NCBI GenBank assembly: GCA_964494475.1
Contig: CAZBRS010000052.1
Span: 1 to 39,575, forward strand
Length of the DNA: 39,575 bases
Reading direction: 5' to 3'
From: CAZBRS01 sp964494475
GTDB lineage: Bacteria; Myxococcota_A; UBA9042; CAZBRS01
In this document: piece after piece, positions 33,350 to 39,575 of the stretch
Numbering within the stretch: the stretch's first letter is position 1
How the letters are laid out: each line of letters begins with the position of its first letter
Program-made: the position numbers and the translations under genes
The notes under the pieces: model-generated
The model's database searches: none
What the model saw: only the letters and a program-made list of their open reading frames with translations
Told to the model about the DNA's origin: nothing

Positions 33350-34650
33350 CGGCGTCGCACCTTTCGACCGTCCCCCCGTTCCGCGATGGCCTCTTCCTGG
33401 GTGTCAACGCCGTACCCGACATCGTCCTGGTGGTCGATGGCCCCGAAGGCTGCTACTTCCAGTCCGAGCGCGTGGCCCTGAACCACGATCGGACGAGCAC
33501 GCTGCTGGATCCGCTCGGACGGCACCGCGTCATCCAGACCGAAGTGGACTACGGTCGCCTTCCCCTCGGCACCGAGGCCGCGCTCGAGGCCACGATCGAG
33601 CGGGTCGTCGAGGCGAGGTCTCCCGCGCTGGTGCTCGTGACCCAGGCGACCATGGTCGAGGTGACGGGCAACGATCTCGAGGCGTTGGTCGAACGGGTCG
33701 AGGCTCGCGTCAGCGTACCCGTGCGCTACGTAAAGCCGGCCTCGCTCTCGGGCGATTACCTCGACGGGTACTTCTCCTTCCTGGCCACGCTGGTCGAGGT
33801 GCTGGCGCCCGAACGCGTCGCAGCGCCTGGCGCCGTCGGGGTCGTCGGGTACTTCGCCGATCGGCTCGAAGAGGATCACCGCGCGAACCTGCGGGAGCTG
33901 CAACGGTTGGTCGAAGCGCTGGGGCTGGTCTACCTGGGCGCCCTGTGCGACGGCAGTGACACCTCGGCGCTGGCGCGCACCCTCGGGGCGGGAATCCTGA
34001 TCGAGCTGCCCCACGCGCGCGGGCTGGCACGCCACGTCGCGAGCCGAACGGGCGCGTGCGTCCTGGAGCTTCCCCTGCCCATCGGCCTGGAGGTCACGAC
34101 GTCGTGGCTGGCATCGCTGGGGGCGGCGGCGGGACGAGAAGCTGAGGCCCGGGTCTTCGCGGAGCGCGAACTCGGAGACCTCGTTCCCTGCCTCGACAAG
34201 CTTCGCTCAACCTGCCTGCGGGGCGCCAGCGTGGTCGTCTCGCACGACGCGCACTGGGCGGCGGGCCTGGTGTCAGCGATGCGCGAGCTCTCCCTGCAGG
34301 TGCCGCTGGTGGCCCTGCGCCGCCGACGAGGACCGACCTTCGACGCCGAGGATCTGGCCGGTCGGCGCGTCGTCGTTCTCGAAGACACCAGCGTCCCGGC
34401 CTTTCGAGAGGCCCTCGAGACGATCGATCCGGAGCGGGCGGTCGATCTAGTGCTGGGGCCGCAAGAGCTGCGCGGGGTCTCCGTGTCTCGCGGCGCCACG
34501 TTCCTCGAAATCGGATATCCCTCGTTCACCACCCACGCCGTCTTCCCGAGACCACTCCTCGGGTACCTTGGCGCGCGACGACTGGCCGACGAGATCGCGA
34601 ACGGGCTGGAGGAGCGTCGCTGGCGAACGAACGCGGGGCGCGGAACCTGA
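33346..34650 (+). CDS. NifD/K-like oxidoreductase second subunit
   Basis: The 434-residue protein resembles nitrogenase component 1 subunits. It starts with FLGVNAVPDIVLVVDGPEGC (17-36), where Cys36 corresponds to the HGPxGC ligand, followed by LNHDRT. The segment TQATMVEVTGND (99-110) matches the position of the third ligand but has no cysteine. The C-terminal FLEIGYPSFTTHAVFPRPLL (386-405) then GYLGARRLADEIANG is very close to the conserved GFP...P..GY.GA end of NifD/K. The loss of ligands suggests a [4Fe-4S] cluster shared with the larger subunit, as in the dark protochlorophyllide reductase, rather than a P-cluster. The GTG at 33346 overlaps the upstream stop and follows GGAGG; a GTG at 33331 is an alternative. 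It converges on the membrane gene after 24 bases. Confidence 0.8.
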   Translation: MTASHLSTVPPFRDGLFLGVNAVPDIVLVVDGPEGCYFQSERVALNHDRTSTLLDPLGRHRVIQTEVDYGRLPLGTEAALEATIERVVEARSPALVLVTQATMVEVTGNDLEALVERVEARVSVPVRYVKPASLSGDYLDGYFSFLATLVEVLAPERVAAPGAVGVVGYFADRLEEDHRANLRELQRLVEALGLVYLGALCDGSDTSALARTLGAGILIELPHARGLARHVASRTGACVLELPLPIGLEVTTSWLASLGAAAGREAEARVFAERELGDLVPCLDKLRSTCLRGASVVVSHDAHWAAGLVSAMRELSLQVPLVALRRRRGPTFDAEDLAGRRVVVLEDTSVPAFREALETIDPERAVDLVLGPQELRGVSVSRGATFLEIGYPSFTTHAVFPRPLLGYLGARRLADEIANGLEERRWRTNAGRGT

Positions 34651-34674
34651 AGGGCGCGTCGAAGGAGGGGGCGC

Positions 34675-36288
34675 TCACCTGGCGTCCGGCGCCGCGCCGG
34701 GTGCCAAGCCGTCGGTGCAGAGCGCCGGGCAGGACAACGCGGCCCCACCGCTCGCGGGGCCGCTCGGCCGTAGCAGGCAGGCGCTGCCCTCCACGACGGC
34801 CACGTGCCACGACCCGTCGGCCAGGTGCCCGCAGATCTCCCTCCGGATCGGATCGTCGGCCTCCTGCGGCATGGTGCGCCGAGGATAGCGGCGCGTGTCG
34901 TACAGGTCGGCGTCGATCACCACCGCGAACCGCTCCATCCAGGGCTGCACGCGGGCCCCCGACTCAGGCCAGGTCCAGGGCATGACGATCGGGCAGCGTT
35001 CGGAGACGATCGGGAACAGCGTTGGCTGCACGAGGCACAAGTCGACCTCGGCCGGAATCCGACCCGCCAGGCGCTCGATGTCGGGAATCCAGGCGCCGTC
35101 CCAGTCCGGGGCCATCAGGACGTGGCGGTACTGGTGCTCGCGGCTCGCGACGACGTCGATGGCGAGCAGGACTCCGAGCAGGGCCGCTCCGGCGAACACG
35201 GTGCGCGGGCCGGGCACGCGGGCCCACTGAAGCCACGATGGGCCGGCGCCCTCCCGGAGCGACCGCAGGCCCTCGACGCTCGCGATGGCCAGAACCCCCG
35301 TGGTGCTGGGGATGAGGCCGTGGTTGGTCCCGGTCCCCAGGTAGTAGACGGCGTCGGCCACCAGCAGCCACAGCCATCGCGCGCGCAGAACCGGCAGGAA
35401 CAGCGTGGATCCCAGCATGCCGACGGCCAGCAGGACATGCACCGGGAACCGTTCGACGAGGAAGCGCCCTTCCGCTACGTGGTTCTCCATGTAGCCGATC
35501 AGCGTGCCGGTCCATAACAGCGGCGCGAGAAACACCAGGAAGAGGGCCCACGCCGACTGCAACGCGAACCAGGCGAAGCCCAGACGCAGCACGCGATCCT
35601 CCGCCCCCGCGCACACGCTGCTTCGCCACTCGAGGAGCACCCACCAGGTGATGGCCCACAGGGAGAACGGGTGGGAACCCGCGGCGAAGAACAGCGCCAG
35701 CAGCGCCCAGACGCTCCGCCGCGCCTGCAACGCGACGTAGGCGGCCACCAGCATGGTGCCTGAAAAACCGATGATGTCCCACGAGATCTTCCACGTCACC
35801 GGGGGCGCGAGGAGGTAGGCCACCGCGACGAACGCGGCGGACCGTGCGCGCAGCCCCGCTCGTCTGGCGCCCACGTACAGCAACGGCGCCCCAGCGAGGT
35901 TCAAGGCGGCGACGAGGATCCTGAGCAGCACGACGGCCGGCACCGACCCCGGATCGTCGAAGGGCAGAACCGCCGTGTAGAGTAGAAACACGGAGTAGGC
36001 CCCGGAGAGGAACTCGACGGCCGGCGTGACGGGATTCACGCCGCCGATGGCATCCACGGTGGCCTGCGCGATGCTGGAGAAACCCACCTGCGTGAGCACC
36101 GAGCGCGTGATCTCGGGAGTGAGCATCCCGGCCTCGACGAGGTGCCCGTGGACGAAGGCACCGAACGCCGCGAGGGTGGCCACTCCCACCAGGAAGGCGT
36201 AGCGGCGGTGGGCCGCGTCAGAGACCACCTCGGGCGCCCAGCGCCAGAGGCCGTCCTTCGGGAGGATGAGGCGATCGAGCCAGGTCAT
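34675..36288 (-). CDS. Polytopic GT-C/DUF2079-like membrane protein
   Basis: The 537-residue protein has roughly ten to eleven hydrophobic helices up to about residue 380. A soluble C-terminal domain (about 390-537) contains EVDLCLVQPTLFPIVSERCPI and AVVIDADLYDTRRYP, typical of DUF2079-like proteins. DUF2079 members are predicted GT-C-type proteins of unknown substrate. The first helix is preceded by an N-terminal cytoplasmic tail of about 30 residues. Its ATG overlaps the stop of the upstream radical SAM gene by one base (TAATG), so the two are coupled on the minus strand. It is similar in plan, not closely in sequence, to the protein encoded at 28800-30389. Confidence 0.7.
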   Translation of the reverse strand: MTWLDRLILPKDGLWRWAPEVVSDAAHRRYAFLVGVATLAAFGAFVHGHLVEAGMLTPEITRSVLTQVGFSSIAQATVDAIGGVNPVTPAVEFLSGAYSVFLLYTAVLPFDDPGSVPAVVLLRILVAALNLAGAPLLYVGARRAGLRARSAAFVAVAYLLAPPVTWKISWDIIGFSGTMLVAAYVALQARRSVWALLALFFAAGSHPFSLWAITWWVLLEWRSSVCAGAEDRVLRLGFAWFALQSAWALFLVFLAPLLWTGTLIGYMENHVAEGRFLVERFPVHVLLAVGMLGSTLFLPVLRARWLWLLVADAVYYLGTGTNHGLIPSTTGVLAIASVEGLRSLREGAGPSWLQWARVPGPRTVFAGAALLGVLLAIDVVASREHQYRHVLMAPDWDGAWIPDIERLAGRIPAEVDLCLVQPTLFPIVSERCPIVMPWTWPESGARVQPWMERFAVVIDADLYDTRRYPRRTMPQEADDPIRREICGHLADGSWHVAVVEGSACLLRPSGPASGGAALSCPALCTDGLAPGAAPDAR

Positions 36289-37775
36289 TAGGGGCTCACC
36301 TCGCGGTCGGACTCGCGGAGTATCGGGCGCGGCAGGCCCGATAGCAGGACGGCGTTCAGCCCCGCCGCCAGGAACCTCAAGGACTGACCGACGCGACGAT
36401 AGGACAGATCATGCAGCAGCACCGAAGGGCGCAGGTGGGTCGTCGCGTACGCGAAGTTCTTCAACAGGACCAGGTGCTCGGACTCCACACCGTCGAGCGG
36501 CACCGTCGGAACCTCGTACAGGTACGACCCGTAGTCGACGCCCGCCAACCGCCCCTCGACCTCGAGTTGCCGCCAAATCTCGGTGCCTGGGTGCGGCGTG
36601 AACAGAAAAAAGTTCGCCGAGTGGATCGGCAACTGGCGCGCAAGCCGCAGCGTCGCGTGAAGGTCGTGCAGCGTCTCTCCCGGATAACCGAGGATGAAGA
36701 ACGCGTGGACATGCAAACGCGAGTGGTCGCGCAGCATGTGCACGTAGCGCGAGATCTCGGCGACGGACAGCCCCTTGCGCATGCGGGCCAAGGTGCGATC
36801 ACTGCCCGACTCGACGGCGACCGCCACCGAGTAGCAGCCAGCGCGTTCCATGCGGGCGATGAGGCCGGGATCGAGTTGGTTCAGACGGATGCCGTTGGTG
36901 CTGGCGTCCCATTCGAGCCCCAAGTCGGCGTCGATCATGGCGTCGAGCAGGCGGTCAACGTGACGCCGCGAGCCGAGGAAGCTGTCGTCGACGATGGAGA
37001 ACGACCGGATGCCCCGGGCATCGCGCAGCCAGCGGAGTTCGGCGAGAACAGCTTCGACAGGGCGGTGGCGAAGGCGCGACCCATTGATGAGCTTCACGCT
37101 GCAGAACGTGCATCGGTGGGGACACCCACGTGACGTCTGGATGGGGACATAAGGCCATCGGGCCCGTGCTCCCCAGGGTGGATACGAGCTAAGATTGTAA
37201 AGATCCCACGCCGGCATGGGGGCCACGCCCAGGTCAACCGGGGCGGTCGGGCTGGCACGGGGGCAACCCGCTTCGTCACGGTACACGAGGCCGGGGATGG
37301 CGTCGAACCCCGCGGGAGCCAGATCCCAAGGGCTTTCGCTGCTCGCTTCGACGCGCTGGACGCCCCGGCGCTCGCGCATCAGGCCGAGGAAGCGCCGCAA
37401 CGACTCTTCAGCTTCGCCCGCGAACAGCGCGTCCAACTCGGGCAGGTGATCGAGGGCACGCTCCCTCAGTGCCGACGGATGCGGGCCACCACCGAGGATC
37501 AGCAAGCCCGGAAACACACGCCGAAGCCGAGCCGCGGAGGTACGAACCGACGGAATATCCTTCGTGTATATCCGAAAGCCGACGACGTCGGCCCGCGCGC
37601 GCCGTACCCTCTCGATGAGATCGTCGTTCGAGCAGCGCTCGTGGACGCAATCGAGCACACCGACCTGGTGCCCGTCGGGCCGAAGGGCGGCAGCCAGACA
37701 AGCGAAGCCCAGGTCCGGGCCGTCGATGCCGATGAAGGTCCGCGGCCCGACCGGTTTGACGAACAGGATCCTCAT
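36288..37775 (-). CDS. B12-binding-domain radical SAM enzyme
   Basis: The 495-residue protein has a B12-binding-like domain (about 1-130) with LILGGGPHPSA (92-102) and LFAGEAEESL (117-126). The radical SAM motif is CPHRCTFC (Cys218, Cys222, Cys225), with FSIVDDSFLGSRRHVD and VAVAVESGSDRTLARMRKG downstream, and FFILGYPGETLHDL, all common in BchE/HpnP-like enzymes. The ATG at 37775 has little Shine-Dalgarno sequence. A six-codon frame beginning 20 bases upstream ends in an ATGA overlap with it, which may aid initiation. It is transcribed together with the membrane protein gene downstream. Confidence 0.85.
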   Translation of the reverse strand: MRILFVKPVGPRTFIGIDGPDLGFACLAAALRPDGHQVGVLDCVHERCSNDDLIERVRRARADVVGFRIYTKDIPSVRTSAARLRRVFPGLLILGGGPHPSALRERALDHLPELDALFAGEAEESLRRFLGLMRERRGVQRVEASSESPWDLAPAGFDAIPGLVYRDEAGCPRASPTAPVDLGVAPMPAWDLYNLSSYPPWGARARWPYVPIQTSRGCPHRCTFCSVKLINGSRLRHRPVEAVLAELRWLRDARGIRSFSIVDDSFLGSRRHVDRLLDAMIDADLGLEWDASTNGIRLNQLDPGLIARMERAGCYSVAVAVESGSDRTLARMRKGLSVAEISRYVHMLRDHSRLHVHAFFILGYPGETLHDLHATLRLARQLPIHSANFFLFTPHPGTEIWRQLEVEGRLAGVDYGSYLYEVPTVPLDGVESEHLVLLKNFAYATTHLRPSVLLHDLSYRRVGQSLRFLAAGLNAVLLSGLPRPILRESDREVSP

Positions 37776-37807
37776 CTCGCGGGATCGCTCATGACACAGT
37801 GACGCGG

Positions 37808-37836
37808 AGCGTAGAGAACGGCGAGGAACCGGTCAA
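37808..37836 (-). promoter_or_regulatory. sigma70-like promoter for the minus-strand radical SAM gene
   Basis: The minus strand reads TTGACC (37836-37831), a 17-base spacer and TACGCT (37813-37808), about 33 bases before the ATG at 37775. Confidence 0.55.
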
Positions 37837-37909
37837 TCGGAAAAGCGTCAGGGCCATCGAGCGCTTCGGGCCTGGAGCGAAACGGCACCCGGTGAGACGG
37901 AGCCCGTCG

Positions 37910-37938
37910 TTGACAGCCCCGAGGAGTTCCACTACCAA
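37910..37938 (+). promoter_or_regulatory. sigma70-like promoter for the radical SAM gene at 37959
   Basis: TTGACA (37910-37915), a 17-base spacer and TACCAA (37933-37938) lie 20 bases before the TTG start. With the minus-strand promoter at 37836 this makes a divergent pair about 73 bases apart. Confidence 0.5.
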
Positions 37939-37945
37939 ATGCGGC

Positions 37946-37952
37946 GAGGAGG
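37946..37952 (+). promoter_or_regulatory. Strong Shine-Dalgarno that fixes a TTG start
   Basis: GAGGAGG lies seven bases before the TTG at 37959, and no other start codon fits as well. It supports TTG as the genuine start of the downstream radical SAM gene. Confidence 0.65.
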
Positions 37953-37958
37953 ATCGAA

Positions 37959-39365
37959 TTGCGCATCCTGCTGGTCAATGGACCCCTGCTCTACGTGCAC
38001 ACGCTGTGGCGCCTGTTCCCCAACACCCCGCCGCTCAACCTGCAGATCTTGAGCGCGGTGCTTCGACAGGCGGGGCACGAGACGTACGTCCTGAATCATC
38101 AAGCGACGCCGCCCCGCCGCTCGAGGCTCGTTCACGAGATCCGCGCGTTCCGACCCGACGTGGTCGGCTTCTCGTGCGTCGCCATGGTCGACGCCGAGGC
38201 GGTGCGCGCCATGATCCGCGAAGTCCGAACGCTCTTCCCGGACCTCTTCCTGATCGCCGGAGGCCAGGTGCCGACGTTCCTGCCCGATTTCTACCTGGGC
38301 GACGACGGCGTGCACGTCGTGGTCCGGCATGAAGCCGAGACGACCCTGCCCCGCCTGCTGACCCACGTGGCCGCCGCAACCGACTGGCGCCACGAGCAGG
38401 GGTTGGCGTTCCTCGACGGCGACGGCGGCGTGGTCACAACCCCCGAGCCCGACGAGCCTCCCGACCTCGACAAGCTTCCGTTCGCCGATCGCGAGGGCCG
38501 ATTGGCGCCTTCCTTCTACACGCCGGGCACCATGGCGACCGTCGAGACCTACCGGGGCTGCCCGCACAACTGCACGTTCTGCTCCATCCCCGCGTTCTTT
38601 CGGCGGCCCCTCCGGCGCAAGTCGGCGGCACGCGTTGTCGAGGAACTGCAGCACCTGTCCGACCAGGGCGTCACCGAGGTCTTCTTCGTCGACGACTCGT
38701 TCGCTGTCGCTCCAGACCACGCGCTCGGTATCGCCGAAGGTATCCTGGCGCGAGGGCTTCAGGTGAAGTTCGGCGTCCAGATCCGAGCCGACGTCGTCGC
38801 CCGGCACCCGGAGTTGATGCGCAGGCTGAAGCGCGCGGGGCTGTTCTGGGCCGTCGTGGGGTTCGAGGGCTACGATGAGGCCACCCTGTCCGGTGTCGGC
38901 AAGAACGCGGGCGTGGCCACGAACGAGAGCGCATCGCGCCTGCTGCACGAACTGGGCGTGCTCGTCTTCGGCACGCACCTCTACGGCGCCCCGGGCATGA
39001 CGTGGCGAAGCGCCCTGGCCACTTGGAGGCTCGGCCGTCGGCACTCCGACATCTTTCGCATGACCATCTACACGCCCCTGCTGGGCTCACGCAGCTACGA
39101 GCGCCTGCGCCGCGAAGGACGCATTCTGGCGACTAGCCTGCGAGACTTCAACTACGGCAACTGGGTCATCGACGACGAGCATCCGCCGGCCCTGCTGCAA
39201 GCCGGCTTCTTCGCGGCGCTGCTGGCCCACTACGCCGCTCCAGACACGCTCGCCTCCGCCCTGGCCGACCCGGATCCCATCCGAAGGCGCCTCCAGCGCC
39301 ACGCTTATCACGGAGCGTTCCGTTACGTTGTGGGAGCCCTGGCCAACCGGTTGTTGGACCGGTGA
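37959..39365 (+). CDS. B12-binding-domain radical SAM enzyme
   Basis: The 468-residue protein starts MRILLVNGPLLYVHTLW, typical of the first strand of the B12-binding-like domain (about 1-135), which has LIAGGQVPTFLPD (98-110) and VVRHEAETTL (121-130), where His replaces the usual Gly. The cluster motif is CPHNCTFC (Cys201, Cys205, Cys208), with VFFVDDSFAVAPDHA and VVGFEGYDEATLSGVGK downstream. The C-terminal part (about 390-468) is helical. TTG is the start codon, supported by GAGGAGG. The gene has its own promoter, and a second B12-type gene follows in the same direction. Confidence 0.85.
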   Translation: MRILLVNGPLLYVHTLWRLFPNTPPLNLQILSAVLRQAGHETYVLNHQATPPRRSRLVHEIRAFRPDVVGFSCVAMVDAEAVRAMIREVRTLFPDLFLIAGGQVPTFLPDFYLGDDGVHVVVRHEAETTLPRLLTHVAAATDWRHEQGLAFLDGDGGVVTTPEPDEPPDLDKLPFADREGRLAPSFYTPGTMATVETYRGCPHNCTFCSIPAFFRRPLRRKSAARVVEELQHLSDQGVTEVFFVDDSFAVAPDHALGIAEGILARGLQVKFGVQIRADVVARHPELMRRLKRAGLFWAVVGFEGYDEATLSGVGKNAGVATNESASRLLHELGVLVFGTHLYGAPGMTWRSALATWRLGRRHSDIFRMTIYTPLLGSRSYERLRREGRILATSLRDFNYGNWVIDDEHPPALLQAGFFAALLAHYAAPDTLASALADPDPIRRRLQRHAYHGAFRYVVGALANRLLDR

Positions 39366-39373
39366 CGATTGGC

Positions 39374-39403
39374 TTGACGGGGGGGGATCCCTCCCCCCAT
39401 AGT
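39374..39403 (+). promoter_or_regulatory. Possible promoter with a G8/C6 hairpin in its spacer
   Basis: TTGACG (39374-39379), an 18-base spacer and CATAGT (39398-39403) precede the ATG at 39429. The spacer is made of eight Gs and six Cs around ATCCCT and could fold into a hairpin that instead serves as the end of the upstream transcript. Confidence 0.35.
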
Positions 39404-39428
39404 GAACGCCACGCCGCGCGAGAGCCCC

Positions 39429-39575
39429 ATGCGCATCGCCCTCGTAAAACCATTTGACGTCAGCGACTCGGTGCAGCCCGTCCTGGGGTTGGGGTACCTC
39501 GCGGCGGCGCTCTCGCCCGACCACGACGTGACGATCGTCGACGCGGTCCGCGACAGGCTCGACGACGCGGCCCTG
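39429..39575 (+). CDS. Start of another B12-binding-domain (probable radical SAM) gene, cut by window edge
   Basis: Forty-nine codons from the ATG at 39429 run off the window without a stop. The translation begins MRIALVKPFDVSDSVQPVLG and continues LGYLAAALSPDHDVTIVD, matching the N-terminal strand and helix of B12-binding-like domains of its neighbours. A radical SAM domain beyond the edge is expected from context but not seen. Confidence 0.6.
   Translation, partial: MRIALVKPFDVSDSVQPVLGLGYLAAALSPDHDVTIVDAVRDRLDDAAL

Noticed and set aside
30426..34650. True nitrogenase or bacteriochlorophyll reductase
   Set aside because: There are no NifE, NifN, NifB or bch genes, the subunits lack the P-cluster cysteine set, and one subunit carries a 270-residue extension. 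The reductase is NifH-like, but catalytic subunits do not fit either system.
1..39575. tRNA, rRNA, CRISPR arrays, insertion sequences, prophage genes, attachment sites
   Set aside because: None was recognised on either strand. No regularly spaced short repeats and no transposase or integrase motifs were seen, although short or divergent RNAs could be missed by eye.

Overview
The window is a stretch of very GC-rich bacterial DNA, densely packed, with many 1-4 base start/stop overlaps and no gene-free gap above about 200 bases. Cys-rich lipoprotein repeats of the form CGPDGCGGSCG, a large alternative chemosensory operon, a CarH-type B12 photoreceptor and a large set of radical SAM enzymes suggest a Myxococcota-like or other former deltaproteobacterial genome. 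That placement is an inference; there is no rRNA or other marker gene here. No tRNA, rRNA, CRISPR array, transposase or phage gene was recognised.

Left part (1-7287): a truncated Cys-rich lipoprotein (minus), a PAS-GGDEF protein with a degenerate active-site motif, a GH84-family glycosidase lipoprotein (minus), a DUF4397 lipoprotein built from an almost perfect 636-bp tandem duplication, and a MerR/cobalamin-binding regulator with the full Wx9EH photoreceptor motif (CarH type). The DUF4397 gene and carH have similar promoters, each with two TGGACA-like boxes exactly 11 bp apart overlapping the -35. This suggests the B12/light regulator controls both.

Middle part (7301-17304, all minus): a seven-gene chemosensory operon in the order cheW, cheR-TPR, cheW, mcp, cheA-REC, cheB, REC-histidine kinase. 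The gene content matches Wsp-type systems, but the WspR diguanylate cyclase is replaced by a REC-histidine kinase. A TerC-family membrane protein lies upstream.

Right part (17415-39575): the accessory region of most interest. It holds six radical SAM genes, five of them with an N-terminal B12-binding-like domain (the last is cut by the window edge and shows only that domain) and one CX3CX2C enzyme fused to an NAD-dependent epimerase. Set among them are an exported Cys-containing protein, a membrane-anchored PEP-synthase-like phosphotransferase without its PEP/pyruvate barrel, a polytopic membrane protein ending in a formylglycine-generating-enzyme-like domain, and two polytopic GT-C-like membrane proteins. 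At the centre is a three-gene nitrogenase-like module: a NifH-like reductase with both cluster cysteines, a 704-residue NifD/K-like subunit with a novel N-terminal extension of about 270 residues, and a second NifD/K-like subunit that keeps only one P-cluster-type cysteine. There are no nif maturation genes and no recognisable bch, cfb or mar partners. My best hypothesis is an undescribed reductive biosynthetic system, perhaps for a lipid, tetrapyrrole or other envelope-associated product, in which a nitrogenase-like oxidoreductase works with several B12 radical SAM enzymes.

Many genes are preceded by recognisable sigma70-like promoters, often TTGnnn-N17-TAYGMT. At least two transcripts (carH and the gene at 20965) appear leaderless.
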